A DNA stretch of 64,000 bases from Nocardioides potassii (GTDB taxonomy: Bacteria; Actinomycetota; Actinomycetes; Propionibacteriales; Nocardioidaceae). The notes beneath the pieces are model-generated. The model was given only the letters and a program-made list of their open reading frames with translations, made no database searches and was not told where the DNA came from. Position 1 is the stretch's first letter; the number at the start of each line of letters is the position of its first letter. The translations under genes were made by a program, and so were the position numbers. The stretch lies in assembly GCF_021648885.1 (NCBI RefSeq), contig NZ_JAKJHZ010000009.1:372001-436000 (forward strand), given 5' to 3'. Shown piece by piece: positions 8,647 to 19,700 of the stretch.

Positions 8647-9693
8647 ATGCGCCTGGTCCACGCCGTCGTCGCGGCACTCCTGCTCGCCCTGCTCGCCCCG
8701 CCCGGGGTTGCGGCGACACCGTCCGCGGAGCACAAGGCCCAGCGCCCCCGCGTCTCCATCACCGCCTCCCCGGAGTGGGTGAGGAAGGGCGGCATCGTCA
8801 CCCTGACCGGCACCGTCAAGGGCGTGCGGGGCCGCGCGTCCGTCACGATCTTCCAGAAGACCAAGGGCAAGTCGTGGGTCGTCGAGGCCGTGAAGCGGAC
8901 CACCCGCAAGGGTCGCTTCACCCACCGCGAGGACGTGACGTCCGGCGACCGCACCTACAAGGCCTGCGTGAAGCGGGCATGCGACAGCGTCCTGGTGCAC
9001 ATGGGTCAGCAGCCGAAGCAGTCCACTGCCGTCTCCCTCACCGGGCAGAGCGCCTCGACCGTCGAGGCCGGTCAGTCATTCAGCGTGTCGGGCACGGCCA
9101 GTGCGAACCTCAACGGCCAGCAGGTGCAGGTCCAGGCCTACGACGGCGCCACCTCGGCCTGGAGCGCCGTGTCCACCGCCATCGTGCAGGGCTCCCAGTG
9201 GGCGACCACCATGAGCGTCGGCACCGCGGGCAAGGCGATCCCGCTCCGCGCCGTCTTCTCCGGGGGCACCGGCCTGAGCCCGTCGGTCAGCAACCAGTCC
9301 GCGGTCGCGGTGTACGGCTGGTACTACCTCGAGGACCTGTCCACGGTGGAGGGGTCATGGGACCTCGATGGCGCTCAACGCATCAGCGGCGTGACCTACC
9401 CGAGGTCCGTGGGGGAGAACGACGAGACGATCCAGGTCGACCTCCAGCGGTCGTGCATCCGCTTCTCGGCAGCGGTCGGCCTCGACGACTCGAGCGCGAG
9501 CACGGACAAGTCTTCCATCCGACTCCTCACCGACTCTGTCGAGCGCTACGCCAACAACAACCTCACGCTGGGCGTCGGCTCTGCGGTCGCCTTCGACGTC
9601 ACGGGTGCCCTCAGGTTCGTGTTCGAGCCTGCAGGGATCAATGATGAGCCCCAGATCGTGCTTGGCGACGCCCGGGTCCTCTGCGCGTTCTGA
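8647..9693 (+). CDS. Secreted protein with Ig-like (beta-sandwich) N-terminal domain, unknown function (348 aa)
   Basis: I do not recognise a named family. Residues 1-23 form a signal peptide ending PPGVAA. Residues about 35-120 read as a beta-rich, Ig-like segment (SITASPEWVRKGGIVTLTG) with a cysteine pair (CVKRAC). A second beta-rich stretch (about 125-220) is rich in Ser, Thr, Gln and Val. The C-terminal 120 residues contain two further cysteines. It probably lies outside the membrane and binds something rather than catalysing. The ATG at 8647 is chosen for GGAGG 5 nt upstream and the clean signal peptide. A small hairpin (CCCCAC-TT-GTGGGG, 8574-8587) precedes it. Confidence 0.75.
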   Translation: MRLVHAVVAALLLALLAPPGVAATPSAEHKAQRPRVSITASPEWVRKGGIVTLTGTVKGVRGRASVTIFQKTKGKSWVVEAVKRTTRKGRFTHREDVTSGDRTYKACVKRACDSVLVHMGQQPKQSTAVSLTGQSASTVEAGQSFSVSGTASANLNGQQVQVQAYDGATSAWSAVSTAIVQGSQWATTMSVGTAGKAIPLRAVFSGGTGLSPSVSNQSAVAVYGWYYLEDLSTVEGSWDLDGAQRISGVTYPRSVGENDETIQVDLQRSCIRFSAAVGLDDSSASTDKSSIRLLTDSVERYANNNLTLGVGSAVAFDVTGALRFVFEPAGINDEPQIVLGDARVLCAF

Positions 9694-9725
9694 TCCGCCG
9701 GACCGGGCTGAGGACCAGGGGGACC

Positions 9726-11231
9726 TCAGCCCGGCTCGATCGGGCTCCACTCCCCCACGAGCCACGACCCGTCGGTGCGCAGCCGCACCCACTGGAGGCC
9801 GGTCGGGCGCCCGTCGGCGTACGTCACCAGGCTGACGTCGGCGTCGCGCCGCGGCTTGCTGCCGAGCGCGATGGCGTAGGCCGCGCCGCCGGTGGTGCCG
9901 TTGGTCCACGTCCAGCCGGACGCGTCGCCCTCGCCCGCCACCTCGGTCGGCCCGGCCTGCACGTGGGTGTGCCCGCCGACCACGAGGTCGACGCACCCCC
10001 GCTCCAGCGCCGCTCGACCGAGGTTCGCGTCGTGCACGAGGACGGTGCTCACCCGCTCGCCGTCCTCGGCTGCTGCGCAGGCGGCATCGGCCAGCCGGTC
10101 CCCTACCTCGGTGAAGCTCAGGCCGGACTCGTCGCGCCAGTTGCCCAGGCCGCTGCTGCGTGGGTCGTCGACGCCGAGGAGGGTGCCGCCCCACGGCGCG
10201 TCGACCGCCTCGCCGTCGAGCATCGTCCAGCCCGCGTCGGCCAGGTAGGTGCTGACGAAGGAGCCGTGGTCGTGGTTGCCGGCCACGCCGAACCGGTCCC
10301 AGTCGTCGAAGGTCGAGGCGAGCGAGTCGAGACTGAATGCCTCCCACGGCTGCCCGGTCGAGGTGTCGTCGCCGGCGTCGAGCACCACGGTCGCCCCGGC
10401 CGCCTCGCCGACGGCGCGCGCGACCCGGTCCATGCCGATGTTGTCGTGCCGGTCGCTCACCAGCAGCGCCACGGTCTCGCCGTTCTCGGGCTGACGCACG
10501 TCGAGGTCGGCCGCCTGCTCGGCGGCCGTGGAGTAGAACTCCTTGCTCCTGTCGTAGGTGTCGATGGCGCTGAGCACGAGGCGCTTGCTCTGCGTCGTCA
10601 CCGGTCCGGAGCGGACCTCGATGTCGCGCACCTCGGCGGGCAGCTCCACGCCGGGGCCGGCGAGCTCGGCCAGCGTCTGCCAGCTCCCCTGGGCCTCCTG
10701 GGTCTCCTCGCTCGACTCCCACGGCTGCCAGATGAGCACTGCCAGCACCGCGAGCAGTGCGGCGGCGATGACGCCCTGCCGGGTCCGGAGCCCGCGGAAC
10801 AGCTGGCCGCGCCGGTGCCGGCCGAGGAGCAGGAACACCGCGACCGGCAGCAGGCCGATGCCCAGGCCCCGGATGGCGGCCGAGACGGCCATGTCGACGA
10901 CGACGCCCTGCACCTTCTCGACGGGCGCGGTGGGGTCGCCCGCGATGTACGCGTAGCGCTCGACGAGCTCCTCGATGGAACCGACCTCGGTCTTGCCGAG
11001 GGTGATGGTGACGCCGACGGGCCCCACGTCACGGAAGCGGAAGTCCGGCAGGAGCGGCCCCGTCTGCACGACCGCGTCGTCGGCCAGCGTGGGGCGCACG
11101 ACGGCGTCGTGGCCGGCCACGACCGTCGTCCGGCTGCTGTTGAGGAACAGCGAGACCGCGACCACCAGCCCGAGCGCCACGCTGCCGGCGAGCAGCAGCG
11201 CGCCGACGAGCAGGCGGCCGGGGGTGCTCAT
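9726..11231 (-). CDS. Membrane-anchored metallophosphoesterase (501 aa)
   Basis: Residues 8-32 form one membrane helix. An extracytoplasmic segment follows, then two more helices (about residues 127-150 and 165-185), then a calcineurin-like phosphoesterase domain. Metal-site motifs are SDRHDNIG (Asp/His), VLDAGDD, GNHDHG near residue 330 and GGHTHVQ near 430. The first motif lacks the common D-x-H-x-N form, and the usual D in GD(x)nGD is present in DAGDD. Start: ATG at 11231, 10 nt after the rlmB stop; the longer frame begins inside rlmB. It probably cleaves a phosphate ester at the cell surface; the substrate is unknown. It is likely co-transcribed with rlmB. Confidence 0.82.
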   Translation of the reverse strand: MSTPGRLLVGALLLAGSVALGLVVAVSLFLNSSRTTVVAGHDAVVRPTLADDAVVQTGPLLPDFRFRDVGPVGVTITLGKTEVGSIEELVERYAYIAGDPTAPVEKVQGVVVDMAVSAAIRGLGIGLLPVAVFLLLGRHRRGQLFRGLRTRQGVIAAALLAVLAVLIWQPWESSEETQEAQGSWQTLAELAGPGVELPAEVRDIEVRSGPVTTQSKRLVLSAIDTYDRSKEFYSTAAEQAADLDVRQPENGETVALLVSDRHDNIGMDRVARAVGEAAGATVVLDAGDDTSTGQPWEAFSLDSLASTFDDWDRFGVAGNHDHGSFVSTYLADAGWTMLDGEAVDAPWGGTLLGVDDPRSSGLGNWRDESGLSFTEVGDRLADAACAAAEDGERVSTVLVHDANLGRAALERGCVDLVVGGHTHVQAGPTEVAGEGDASGWTWTNGTTGGAAYAIALGSKPRRDADVSLVTYADGRPTGLQWVRLRTDGSWLVGEWSPIEPG

Positions 11232-11241
11232 GCCGCCCGCA

Positions 11242-12204
11242 TCAGTCGCGCAGGCGGGCCTGGGAGATCGCATACAGGGCGACCGAGGCGGCCACGCCGG
11301 CGTTGAGGGACTCGAGCTGGCCGGCCATCGGGATCGACACGATCTGGTCGCACGTGTCGGCCACCAGGCGGCCCAGGCCCGTGCCTTCGGACCCGACGAC
11401 CACGACGAGCGGGCCCTCGGCCAGGCCGTCCGGCGCGACGAGCTCAGGCAGGGTCAGGTCACCATCGGCCGCGAGTCCGACCACCATGCAGCCGGCCTCC
11501 TGGTAGGCCTTCAGCTGGCGGGTGAGGTTCACGGTCTGGGCGATCGGCAGGCGGGCGGCCGCACCGGCGCTGGTCTTCCAGGCCGAGGCGGTCATGCCCG
11601 CCGCACGACGCTCGGGGATCAGCACGCCGTGCGCACCGAAGCCCGCCGCCGAGCGCACCACGGCGCCGAGGTTGCGCGGGTCGGTGACCGAGTCCAGGGC
11701 CACGATGAGCGCCGGCTCCTTGGCGTCGTCGGCCCGCTCGAGCAGGTCGTCGGCGTGCGCGTACTCGTAGGCCGGGAGCCGAGCCGCCAGCCCCTGGTGC
11801 ACGGCGCCACCGGTCATCCGGTCCATCTCGTTGCGGGTGACCTCGAGGAGCTTGAGGCCCTGCTCGGCGGCGAGCTTGAACGCCTCCCGCAGCCGGCCGT
11901 CGCGCTCGGCTCCCTCCGCGACGTAGACGGCCGTCACCGGTACGCCGCCGCGCAGCAGCTCCACGACCGAGTTGCGGCCCGCGGCCCACTCGGCGTCGGA
12001 CGTCGTACGACGCTTGGTACGCACGGTGGCGGCCTTCTCGGCGCGCTTCGCCGCCTTGTGCGCCTGGTGGTAGGGGCGGTCCTTGGCCTTCGGCGTGGGG
12101 CCCTTGCCCTCGAGGCCGCGCCGGACGCGCCCGCCCGAGCCGGCGGTGGGGTTGCCCTTGCCGGACTTCTTGATCGCGCCCTTGCGCTTGGAGTTACCAG
12201 CCAC
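11242..12204 (-). CDS. rlmB: 23S rRNA (guanosine-2'-O)-methyltransferase RlmB-type (320 aa)
   Basis: This is a SPOUT-class rRNA/tRNA 2'-O-ribose methyltransferase. The first 75 residues are a basic, Lys/Arg/Gly-rich tail ([14 protein letters not shown]...), typical of actinobacterial members. A substrate-binding domain begins at [14 protein letters not shown]. The SPOUT knot carries [16 protein letters not shown] (motif 1), [10 protein letters not shown] (motif 2) and [17 protein letters not shown] (motif 3). The GTG start has GAGGGG about 6 nt upstream. It follows cysS, as in M. tuberculosis, with a repeat element in the 66-nt gap. Confidence 0.92.
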   Translation of the reverse strand: MAGNSKRKGAIKKSGKGNPTAGSGGRVRRGLEGKGPTPKAKDRPYHQAHKAAKRAEKAATVRTKRRTTSDAEWAAGRNSVVELLRGGVPVTAVYVAEGAERDGRLREAFKLAAEQGLKLLEVTRNEMDRMTGGAVHQGLAARLPAYEYAHADDLLERADDAKEPALIVALDSVTDPRNLGAVVRSAAGFGAHGVLIPERRAAGMTASAWKTSAGAAARLPIAQTVNLTRQLKAYQEAGCMVVGLAADGDLTLPELVAPDGLAEGPLVVVVGSEGTGLGRLVADTCDQIVSIPMAGQLESLNAGVAASVALYAISQARLRD

Positions 12205-12219
12205 GGAGTGCCCCTCTTC

Positions 12220-12259
12220 GGTGATTGAGGAGGGCGCGCAGCGCCCGTCTCGAAATCCC
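12220..12259. repeat. Dispersed palindromic repeat between cysS and rlmB
   Basis: The element begins GGTGATTGAGGAGGGC and ends CGTCTCGAAATCCC around an inner GGGCGCGCAGCGCCC palindrome. It belongs to the same broad type as the repeats at 36.7 and 40.7-41.8 kb (a GGTTGAGG-like left end and a TCGAAACC-like right end). It fills most of the gap between two co-directional genes. Confidence 0.7.
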
Positions 12260-12270
12260 TGCCATGTCCT

Positions 12271-13662
12271 TCACACGCTCCACTTCGGGCCGGTGGGGGT
12301 GTCCTCCACCTCGACGCCGGCCGCCTTGATCTGGTCGCGGATCGCATCCGCGCGGGCCCAGTCCTTCGCCTCGCGCGCGGCCGCCCGCTCGGCCAGCAGG
12401 CCCTGGACCAACGCGTCGACCACGCTGGTGAGCTTGTCGTCGCCCGTGCCGGTGGCCCACGCCTCGTCTGCCGGGTTGAGCCCGAGCACGTCAAGCATCG
12501 CGCGTACCTGAGCAGCGATCTGGGCCGTGACCGAGGTCCCCACCGCCAGCGCACTGTTGCCCTGTCGCACGTGGTCGTGGATCACTGCCACCGCTGCCGG
12601 AGTGCCGAGGTCGTCGTCCATGGCTGCGGCGAACTCATCGGGCACCGCGCTGGCAACCGCCGTGCCACCAGCCCGGTCGAGGAAGTCCTCGATCCGCCGG
12701 AAGCCCTTCGCCGCCTCGTCGAGCGCCTCGAAGCTGAACTCGACGTGCGAGCGGTAGTGCGCCGACACCATGTAGTAGCGCAGCTCGATCCCACGGACCC
12801 GCTCGAGCACCGAGGGGATCAGCAGGGAGTTGCCGAGCGACTTGCTCATCTTCTCGCCGGCGGTGGTGATCCAGGCGTTGTGCAGCCAGTACGACGAGAA
12901 CGGCCGGCCGGCCGCCCGCGACTGGGCCTGCTCGTTCTCGTGGTGCGGGAAGCGCAGGTCGACGCCGCCGCCGTGGATGTCGAAGGCGGGGCCGAGGTAC
13001 TTGCCGGCCATGGCCGAGCACTCGATGTGCCATCCCGGGCGACCCGGACCGTAGGGAGAAGGCCAGGCGGCGGTCTGCGGCTCGCTGTCCTTCTTCCAGC
13101 CCTTCCACAGGGCGAAGTCGCGCGGGTCCCGCTTGCCGCGGGGGTCCGCGTCGCCGGCGGGCTCCATGTCCTCGACCTTCTGACGGGTGAGCTCGCCGTA
13201 GGCGGGCCAGCTCCGCACGTCGAAGTAGACGTCGCCGCTGCCGTCCTCGGCCGCGTAGGCGTGGCCGCGGGCGACGAGCTCCTCGATCAGCTCGAGGATC
13301 TCGGGGACGTGCCCCGTCGCCCCCGGCTCGTACGTCGGCGGGAGCACGTTGATCGCGGCCAGCGCCTTGTCGAGCGCGCGCTTCATGGCGGCGGCGAGGG
13401 CGTACCAGTGGATCCCCTGCTCCGCGGCCTTCGCCAGGATCTTGTCGTCGATGTCGGTGACGTTGCGGATGAAGTCGACCTCGTAGCCGGTGGCCGACAG
13501 CCAACGGCGCAGCACGTCGAAGTTCACCGCGGAGCGGACATGGCCGACGTGCGGCTCGGACTGCACGGTGAGCCCACACACGTAGATGCCCGCCCGGCCC
13601 GGTTGCAGGGGGACGAAGTCGCGCGTCTCGCGCGTCGCGGTGTCGTGGAGCCTCAGAGTCAC
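12271..13662 (-). CDS. cysS: Cysteinyl-tRNA synthetase (463 aa)
   Basis: It charges tRNA-Cys. The HIGH-like motif is HVGHVRS near residue 38. Zinc ligands are supplied by [15 protein letters not shown] and FPHHENE, and the KMSKS loop is [11 protein letters not shown] near residue 270. Length is typical. It is of the CysS rather than the MshC type because the C-terminal anticodon-binding region is present. Start: GTG at 13662 with TAGACT 6 nt upstream, suggesting a leaderless mRNA. It lies upstream of rlmB, matching the mycobacterial ispD-ispF-cysS-rlmB order, but here the isp genes are 10 kb away on the other strand. Confidence 0.96.
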   Translation of the reverse strand: MTLRLHDTATRETRDFVPLQPGRAGIYVCGLTVQSEPHVGHVRSAVNFDVLRRWLSATGYEVDFIRNVTDIDDKILAKAAEQGIHWYALAAAMKRALDKALAAINVLPPTYEPGATGHVPEILELIEELVARGHAYAAEDGSGDVYFDVRSWPAYGELTRQKVEDMEPAGDADPRGKRDPRDFALWKGWKKDSEPQTAAWPSPYGPGRPGWHIECSAMAGKYLGPAFDIHGGGVDLRFPHHENEQAQSRAAGRPFSSYWLHNAWITTAGEKMSKSLGNSLLIPSVLERVRGIELRYYMVSAHYRSHVEFSFEALDEAAKGFRRIEDFLDRAGGTAVASAVPDEFAAAMDDDLGTPAAVAVIHDHVRQGNSALAVGTSVTAQIAAQVRAMLDVLGLNPADEAWATGTGDDKLTSVVDALVQGLLAERAAAREAKDWARADAIRDQIKAAGVEVEDTPTGPKWSV

Positions 13663-13668
13663 CCGCAG

Positions 13669-13674
13669 AGTCTA
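13669..13674 (-). promoter_or_regulatory. -10 element of cysS (leaderless)
   Basis: On the minus strand TAGACT, then CTGCGG, then GTG. It lies between the terminator of the upstream nuclease gene and the cysS start. Confidence 0.65.
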
Positions 13675-13713
13675 GGGGCGGGTGCGACCATCGCCCGAGT
13701 CGCGGACGGCGGA

Positions 13714-13758
13714 CGAGGAAGTCCTGAGCCGCCGTGGGGGCAGCTCAGGACTTCCTCG
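13714..13758 (-). terminator. 16-bp perfect hairpin after the nuclease/nucleotidase gene
   Basis: CGAGGAAGTCCTGAGC (13714-13729) and GCTCAGGACTTCCTCG (13743-13758) are exact reverse complements with a 13-nt loop. It lies 20 nt past the stop of the 7-kb gene and 40 nt before the cysS promoter, so it should isolate the two units. No T-tract follows. Confidence 0.82.
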
Positions 13759-13778
13759 GAGCAGGGCGGCTGGGGGGC

Positions 13779-16700
13779 TCAGCCGACCCGCATGCGGGTG
13801 CTCGTGCGACCAGCCAGGGTGTGCTTGTCGCCGAGGTACTCCACCTTGACGACGTACTTCCCGGATCGCGGCACCCGGACCTTGGCGACGACCTTGCCGT
13901 CGTCGCCGAGCCTCTCGGTGACCTCCTTCTCCCAGGAGCCACCCACCTCCTTGACCAGGACGACGACCTTGCCGGCGGCGTCACCGGCGACGCTGGAGAC
14001 CGAGGCCTTGATCTTCGCCTTGTCACCGGCGTCGACCGAGGCCGGGACGGCGACCTCCACCGTCGAGCGGCCCTTCTCCACTGTGACGGTCATCGTGCTC
14101 TGGCTGGGTGCGTAGTTGCCCGCGCCGAGGTAGGTCACCCTCAGCGTGTGCGTGCCGACCTCGAGCGACCTGGCCGGCAGCGCGATCCGCGCGGTGCCGT
14201 CACCGAGCAGGGACGCAGCGCCCAGCTTGGTGGTGCCCTCGTGGAGCTCGACGGTGCCACCCGATGCCGGGGTCACGGTGATCGCCACCGACGACGCCTT
14301 GGCCCACTGCAGGGTCACGTCGGGCGCCGACACGGTGGTCGGGGCCTTCAACACCCTGACGGACACGACGGACTGGCTGGCCGTGTAGCTGCCGTCACCC
14401 AGGTACTTCAGCGTCAGCGAGTGGTCGCCGGCACCGAGCGCACGGGCGGCCATCGCGATGGATGCCGAGCCGCCCGACAGCGTGCCCTGACCGAGCTTGG
14501 TCGCGCCGCTGTAGAGCTCGACCGTGCCGGTCGGGGCAGGCGGCACCAGCGTCCGGGCCGCGGCAACCGGGGCCACCACCACGGACACCGATCCGGCGTT
14601 GCCCCACGTGAGGTCGGCAGCCGTTCCCGACACCGACGTGGACTCCTTCACGACCGTGACGGTCACCGAGCCCTGGCTGTCGCCGTGGCTGCTGTCGCCC
14701 TCGAGCTTCAGCGTCAGCGAGTGGGTCCCCACTGCCAGCGCCTGGGGCTTGATGTCGATGCTCGAAGCGCCGTTGGACACCGGTCCCTCACCCAGCTTGG
14801 TCGCACCGTCGAAGAGCTCGACGGCGCCACCCGCGTCAGCGGGGGTGACGGTGACGGACACGGAGCCGGACCGGGTCCAGGTGATGTCCTCAGCCGTTCC
14901 GGAGACGGTCGTGGACGCCTTGACGACGTTCACCGTGACCGTGCCCTCGTCAGCGACATGGTTGGCGTCGCCGAGGTACTCCAGGGTCAGCTCGTGGTCG
15001 CCCACGGGCAGGCTCTTCGCCGGGATGGTGAGCGTGGCCGCACCGGAGGTCAGGGTGGCCTCGTCCATCTTGGTCGCACCGGCGTACAGCTGGACCGTGC
15101 CGGTCGCGGCCGACGGGGTCACCGTCACCGACACCGAGCCGGCGTCACCCCACACGATGTCCGCAGCAGTACCGGACACCGACGACGCCGCCTTGGTGAC
15201 CGTCACCGACACAGAACCCTGCGAGGGCTTGGTGTTGTCGTCACCCAGGTACTTCAGCGTCAGGGTGTGCGTGCCCACCGAGAGCGCCTCGGCGGGGATC
15301 GTGATCGTCGTGGCGTCGCCCCCGAGGGTGCCTTCGCCGATCTTGTCCGTGCCGTCGCGGAGCTCGACCGTCCCCGTGGCCGTGCCGGGCTCGACTGTCA
15401 CGGAGACCGAGCCGGCGTCGCCCCAGACGATGTCCGCGGCAGAGCCCGACACCGTGGAGGAGACGCGGGTGTCGGTCACCGGGACCTCGAGGGTCGCGAC
15501 CGTGCCGGTGGTGCCACCGGTGAGGGTGACCAGCTCGGTCGGACCGGTGAGGCCGGCGGGCAGCGTGAAGCTGACCGTGCCCGCGCCCGGGACGTCGTAC
15601 GGCGTCGACGGCAGCGCCGTCGTCACGGGGAACGTGCCGAGCGGGCGCGCCCCCATGGAGACGGCCACCGTGGTGTCGACCTTGTCGCCCTCACCCGTCA
15701 TCGACAGCGAGTCGACGGGGATGGTGACGGTCTCGCCGGCCGAGAAGGGACCGGCCGGGACGCGGGCGCCCACGGCATGCTGTGCGTGGTCGACCGACAG
15801 CGACGGGTGTGCGGCGAGGTAGTCGACCGTGGCCTGCAGGTCCGTGAACCCGGTGTCCTGGACGTTCGTGCCCAGGGTCAGCGCGCGGAAGTTGTCACCG
15901 CCGGTGGCCAGGAAGCTGTTGGCCGACACCGTGTAGGTGTGCGTCGGGTCGATCGCCGTGCCGTCGAGCCACATCCCGGTGATCCGGTCGCCCTCGGCGC
16001 GCGAGGAGTCCTCGGTCCAGGTGAAGCCCTTCGACGTGCCGAGCCGCAGGAACGGTCGCGACGGGACGTTGCCGTCGGGGTCGCGCTGCCACTGCTGCTC
16101 GAGGAGCACCTTGAGCTGGGCGCCGGTGAGGTCGACCGTGACGAGCGTGTTGGCGAACGGCTGGACGTCGGCCGCCTCGCGGTAGGTCACCGGGCCGGGG
16201 CCCTCGTCGGTCCCGATCAGATCGGCACGCAGGCCGCCCGGGTTCATCACACCGATGTCGGCGCCGGTCTTCCACGCCTGGATCTCCGCGACCTGGTTGC
16301 CGAGCGTCGACTCGCCACCACGGTTCTCGACCGTGGCGCCGTTCTCGTCGACGCGTCGCGCCCGCTTGAACGGGCCGGTGACCTGGCCGAGCACCTGGGC
16401 GCCCTTGACGGCCGCCACGTCGACCGCGGACTGCACGATCGCCTTGGTCGCGGCGTCCTCGTCGTAGTCCTTCATCGCCAGGACGTGCTGACGGATCCGG
16501 GCCAGCTGCTTGGTGCCCGGGGTGAACTCGAACTCGAGCTGGTTGAGGTAGGAGCCGTACTGGCCCGCGGACACGACCGGACGGTCGATCGTCTTGCCCG
16601 CCACGGCCACCTTGCAGTTGTACTTCAGGTGGGTGTGGCCGGAGATGATCGCGTCGACGTTGGCGTTGGCGCCGTGGGCGATGCGACCGAAGGTCGACGT

Positions 16701-19700
16701 GGTGTCCGACCCGATGGTCGCGCAGTTGGGGCTCGGAGCGCCCTCGTGGACGAGCTCGATGACCAGGTCGCAGGGCTCGCCGCCGCAACCATCGGCCTTG
16801 AGCTGGTCGGCAGCCGCGTTGACCTCGTCGACGATGCTGGTGATCTCCAGGCCCTGGATCGAGCTGGGGGCCACGAGCGAGTCGAGGTCCTCGGTCACCG
16901 CGCCGACGAAGCCGACGGAGATGCCCTGACCGCCGTTGAGGTCGGGGAAGTCCTTCCACCAGGTGGCGCCGTTGGCGTGGGCGTAGTTGCCGTCGGTGCG
17001 GTCGCTCTTGAGCGCGTACGCACCGGTGTCGGCGTCACGGACGTTGGCCGCGATGTAGGGCCACGAGGCACCACCCTCGGCGTCGTCCTTCGACATGATG
17101 CGGTTCATCAGGTCGTCGTAGCCCTGGTCGAACTCGTGGTTGCCCGCGGCGGAGACCTCGAGGCCCGCCTCGTTCATCGCGTCGATCGTCGGCTTGTCGT
17201 TCTGGATGAACGACTCGAACGTCGAGGCGCCGACGATGTCGCCGGCCATCACGAAGGCGGTGTCCGGGTTGGCCGCACGCAGCTGCTTGACCGCGCCGGC
17301 CATGGCCGCGGCACCCGCCGAGGCGCTCGCCGGGTCGTCGAGCAGGCGACCGTGGAAGTCGTTGGACGCCAGGACCTGGATGGTGTCGACCTCGCCCGAC
17401 GCCGGCGTCTTCGGCGCGTTGATGCCGATGATCTCCGGGTTGTGGTCCGACGCGCGGAACTGGTTGGGCGCGTAGAGGTTCGTGAGGTTCGCGTTGTAGC
17501 GCGAGTACTCGTAGTAGACCGACTCGTTGGAGTTGATCTCCCACACGTCCTTGCCGGTCACCCAGCCCCGAGCGGCCTCGTTGGCGAAGACGTGGTCGAG
17601 CGATCCGGAGAGACCGCCGAAGCTGTAGGTCTTCTGACCGTTGGCCGGGTGCAGGTCCTCGTAGCCGGCCGCGACGATCGTCTTGACCGGGTCCTCCTGC
17701 GAGTAGGCGTTGTAGTCGCCGGTCAGGAAGGCCGCCTCGATCTGCTTGTCGTCGAGGAAGTCGTTGGCGAACGCGACCAGCGCCTTGGCCTGACGGACGC
17801 GGTCACCGTTGTAGAAGCCTGCGCCGTTGCCGATGTCGTCGTTGTCACCCAGCGGGACGGTCGGCGTCACCGACGGACCGCCCTTGGACTTGAAGTGGTT
17901 GACGATCACCGCGAAGCCGTCGGCGTTCGAGCCGCCCTTGCGGACGAAGGCCTGTGCGAGCGGCTCCCGCGCGTTGCGGAAAGGAGCGCTGTTGACGAGG
18001 ATCCGGCTGCGTCCAATCGTCTCCACCGTGTCCGGGTTGTAGATGAACGCCGAGCGGATGGCGTCCTGCTCCAGGAGCGACGGCTGCGCGGCCGGTCGGG
18101 GCGACGGGACGAAGGCCCAGCGGTTGTCGTCGCCCGGGTGGGACGCGGCCCAGTCGGCGTTGAGGACGTCGACGAGGTGGCTCACGGCCGCGTCGCGGTC
18201 ACGGCCATCGATGATCTTGCTGGAGTTCTCGACCTCCTCCAGGCTCATGACGTCGGCGTCCATCGTGTTGATGGCCTTGATCTCCTTGGCCTGCTGACGC
18301 TCGAAGTCTGCGGTGAGAGCCGACAGATCGGTGCCCCCGCTCTTCTGTGCGGCACCGCGCGGGCCGGGCCACAGCAGGTTCCCCTTGCTGTCGTACTCAC
18401 CGCACTCGTTGTTGCTGACGCGGTCGCCGGAACGATCCGTGTAGTAGGTGCAGTTGCGCGTCAGGCGCGGCTGCGTCGCGTCGACCGGGTTCGGGTTGAA
18501 CGAGGGTGACGCCTTGTACTGCTCACCGGTGACGGTGAAGTAGTTGAGCATGTTGAACGTGGCGATCTTGAGGTTGCCGTCCGAGCCGAGCACGTCGTCG
18601 GGAGCTGCGTTCAGTGCTCGGGTGTCCTGGAAGGCAACGCCCTGCGCGGTGCCGGCGGTGCCGGGCGCCACGCGGGTACGGGTGTCGAGGCGCCACATGT
18701 CGAAGCGGAACGTGAAGATCAGCGGCTGCGCGAAGGTCACCTTCGCGCCCACGCGGGGCGAGCTGGTCGTGGTCAGCCACGGGAAGCCCGCTACGTCCTC
18801 GACCGAGGAGGCCGAGTAGTCGACGTCGGCGCCGTCGTCGAGGGTGACGCGGTGCGCCTCGTTCCAGGCGTTGTGCTCGGCCAGGGCGGCAGCGTCCGAC
18901 GCGGGAATCTCCTCGGTGCCGATCACGAGCGGGTCGTCGCTGTTCGCGGCGAGGCCGATCTCGCCCTGCATGGCGAAGCCGAGCGAGCCGGACTGGGCCC
19001 AGGCGCTGCCGTCGTAGGAGTCGGAGACGGTGTAGTGGCCGGTGGGCTGGAAGGCCTCGCCCTCGTGGGCCTCGCGCAGTGCCGCCAGCTCGGCGCCCGT
19101 GGCGCACTCGCCGACGGCGCAGGTGGTGCCGGGCAGGTCGGCGCCCGGGACGATGGCCGGGAGGGCGGTCGGCAGGGCGACGACGTCGGCTGGCTTGGCC
19201 GGGCTGATCTCGGTGAGCCCGAAGTACTCCGTCACCTTGCCGGTGACGCGAACGGAGTCGCCGATCGCCGGCGACGTCTTGGTGCCCATGAAGACGAAGA
19301 CGGCGTCGGAGGCCCCCGGGGTGTCGGGCGTGCCGCCAGTCTGGAGGTAGAAGCCGGCGAGCTCCGTGAGGTGGGTGGACGAACCGGAGCCGTAGCGACC
19401 GCTGCCGTAGACAGCGGTGACGACGCCCTCGGTGGTCGCGTAGTCGTCGACGTACGGCGAGGCTGCGCCGGTGCCCTGGATCTCGGCGATGGTGCGCGTC
19501 GGCACCGCGGACACGGTGAGGGTGAACGACGTCTGCGAGGTGCGCGAACCGCCGTCGGTCACGGTGGCCGTGACCGCGAAGGTGCCGGTTGCGGTCGGCG
19601 TGCCCGAGACGACACCCGCGGACGACATGGTGACGCCGGCCGGGAGGCCGGTCGCCGACCAGCTGTAGGCCGGAGCGCCACCGGTCGACGCCATCGTGAA

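Noticed and set aside
5440..9000. An open frame of nearly 1200 codons on the minus strand across the GH13 and DUF4032 genes
   Set aside because: It is the mirror of two genes with intact catalytic motifs; its own translation shows no domain, and it would begin inside the secreted-protein gene.
13734..18509. A 1591-codon open frame on the plus strand opposite the nuclease gene
   Set aside because: It is antisense to a gene with clear domains, its translation is Arg/Gly/Val-rich low complexity, and it has no start signals. High GC keeps such frames open.
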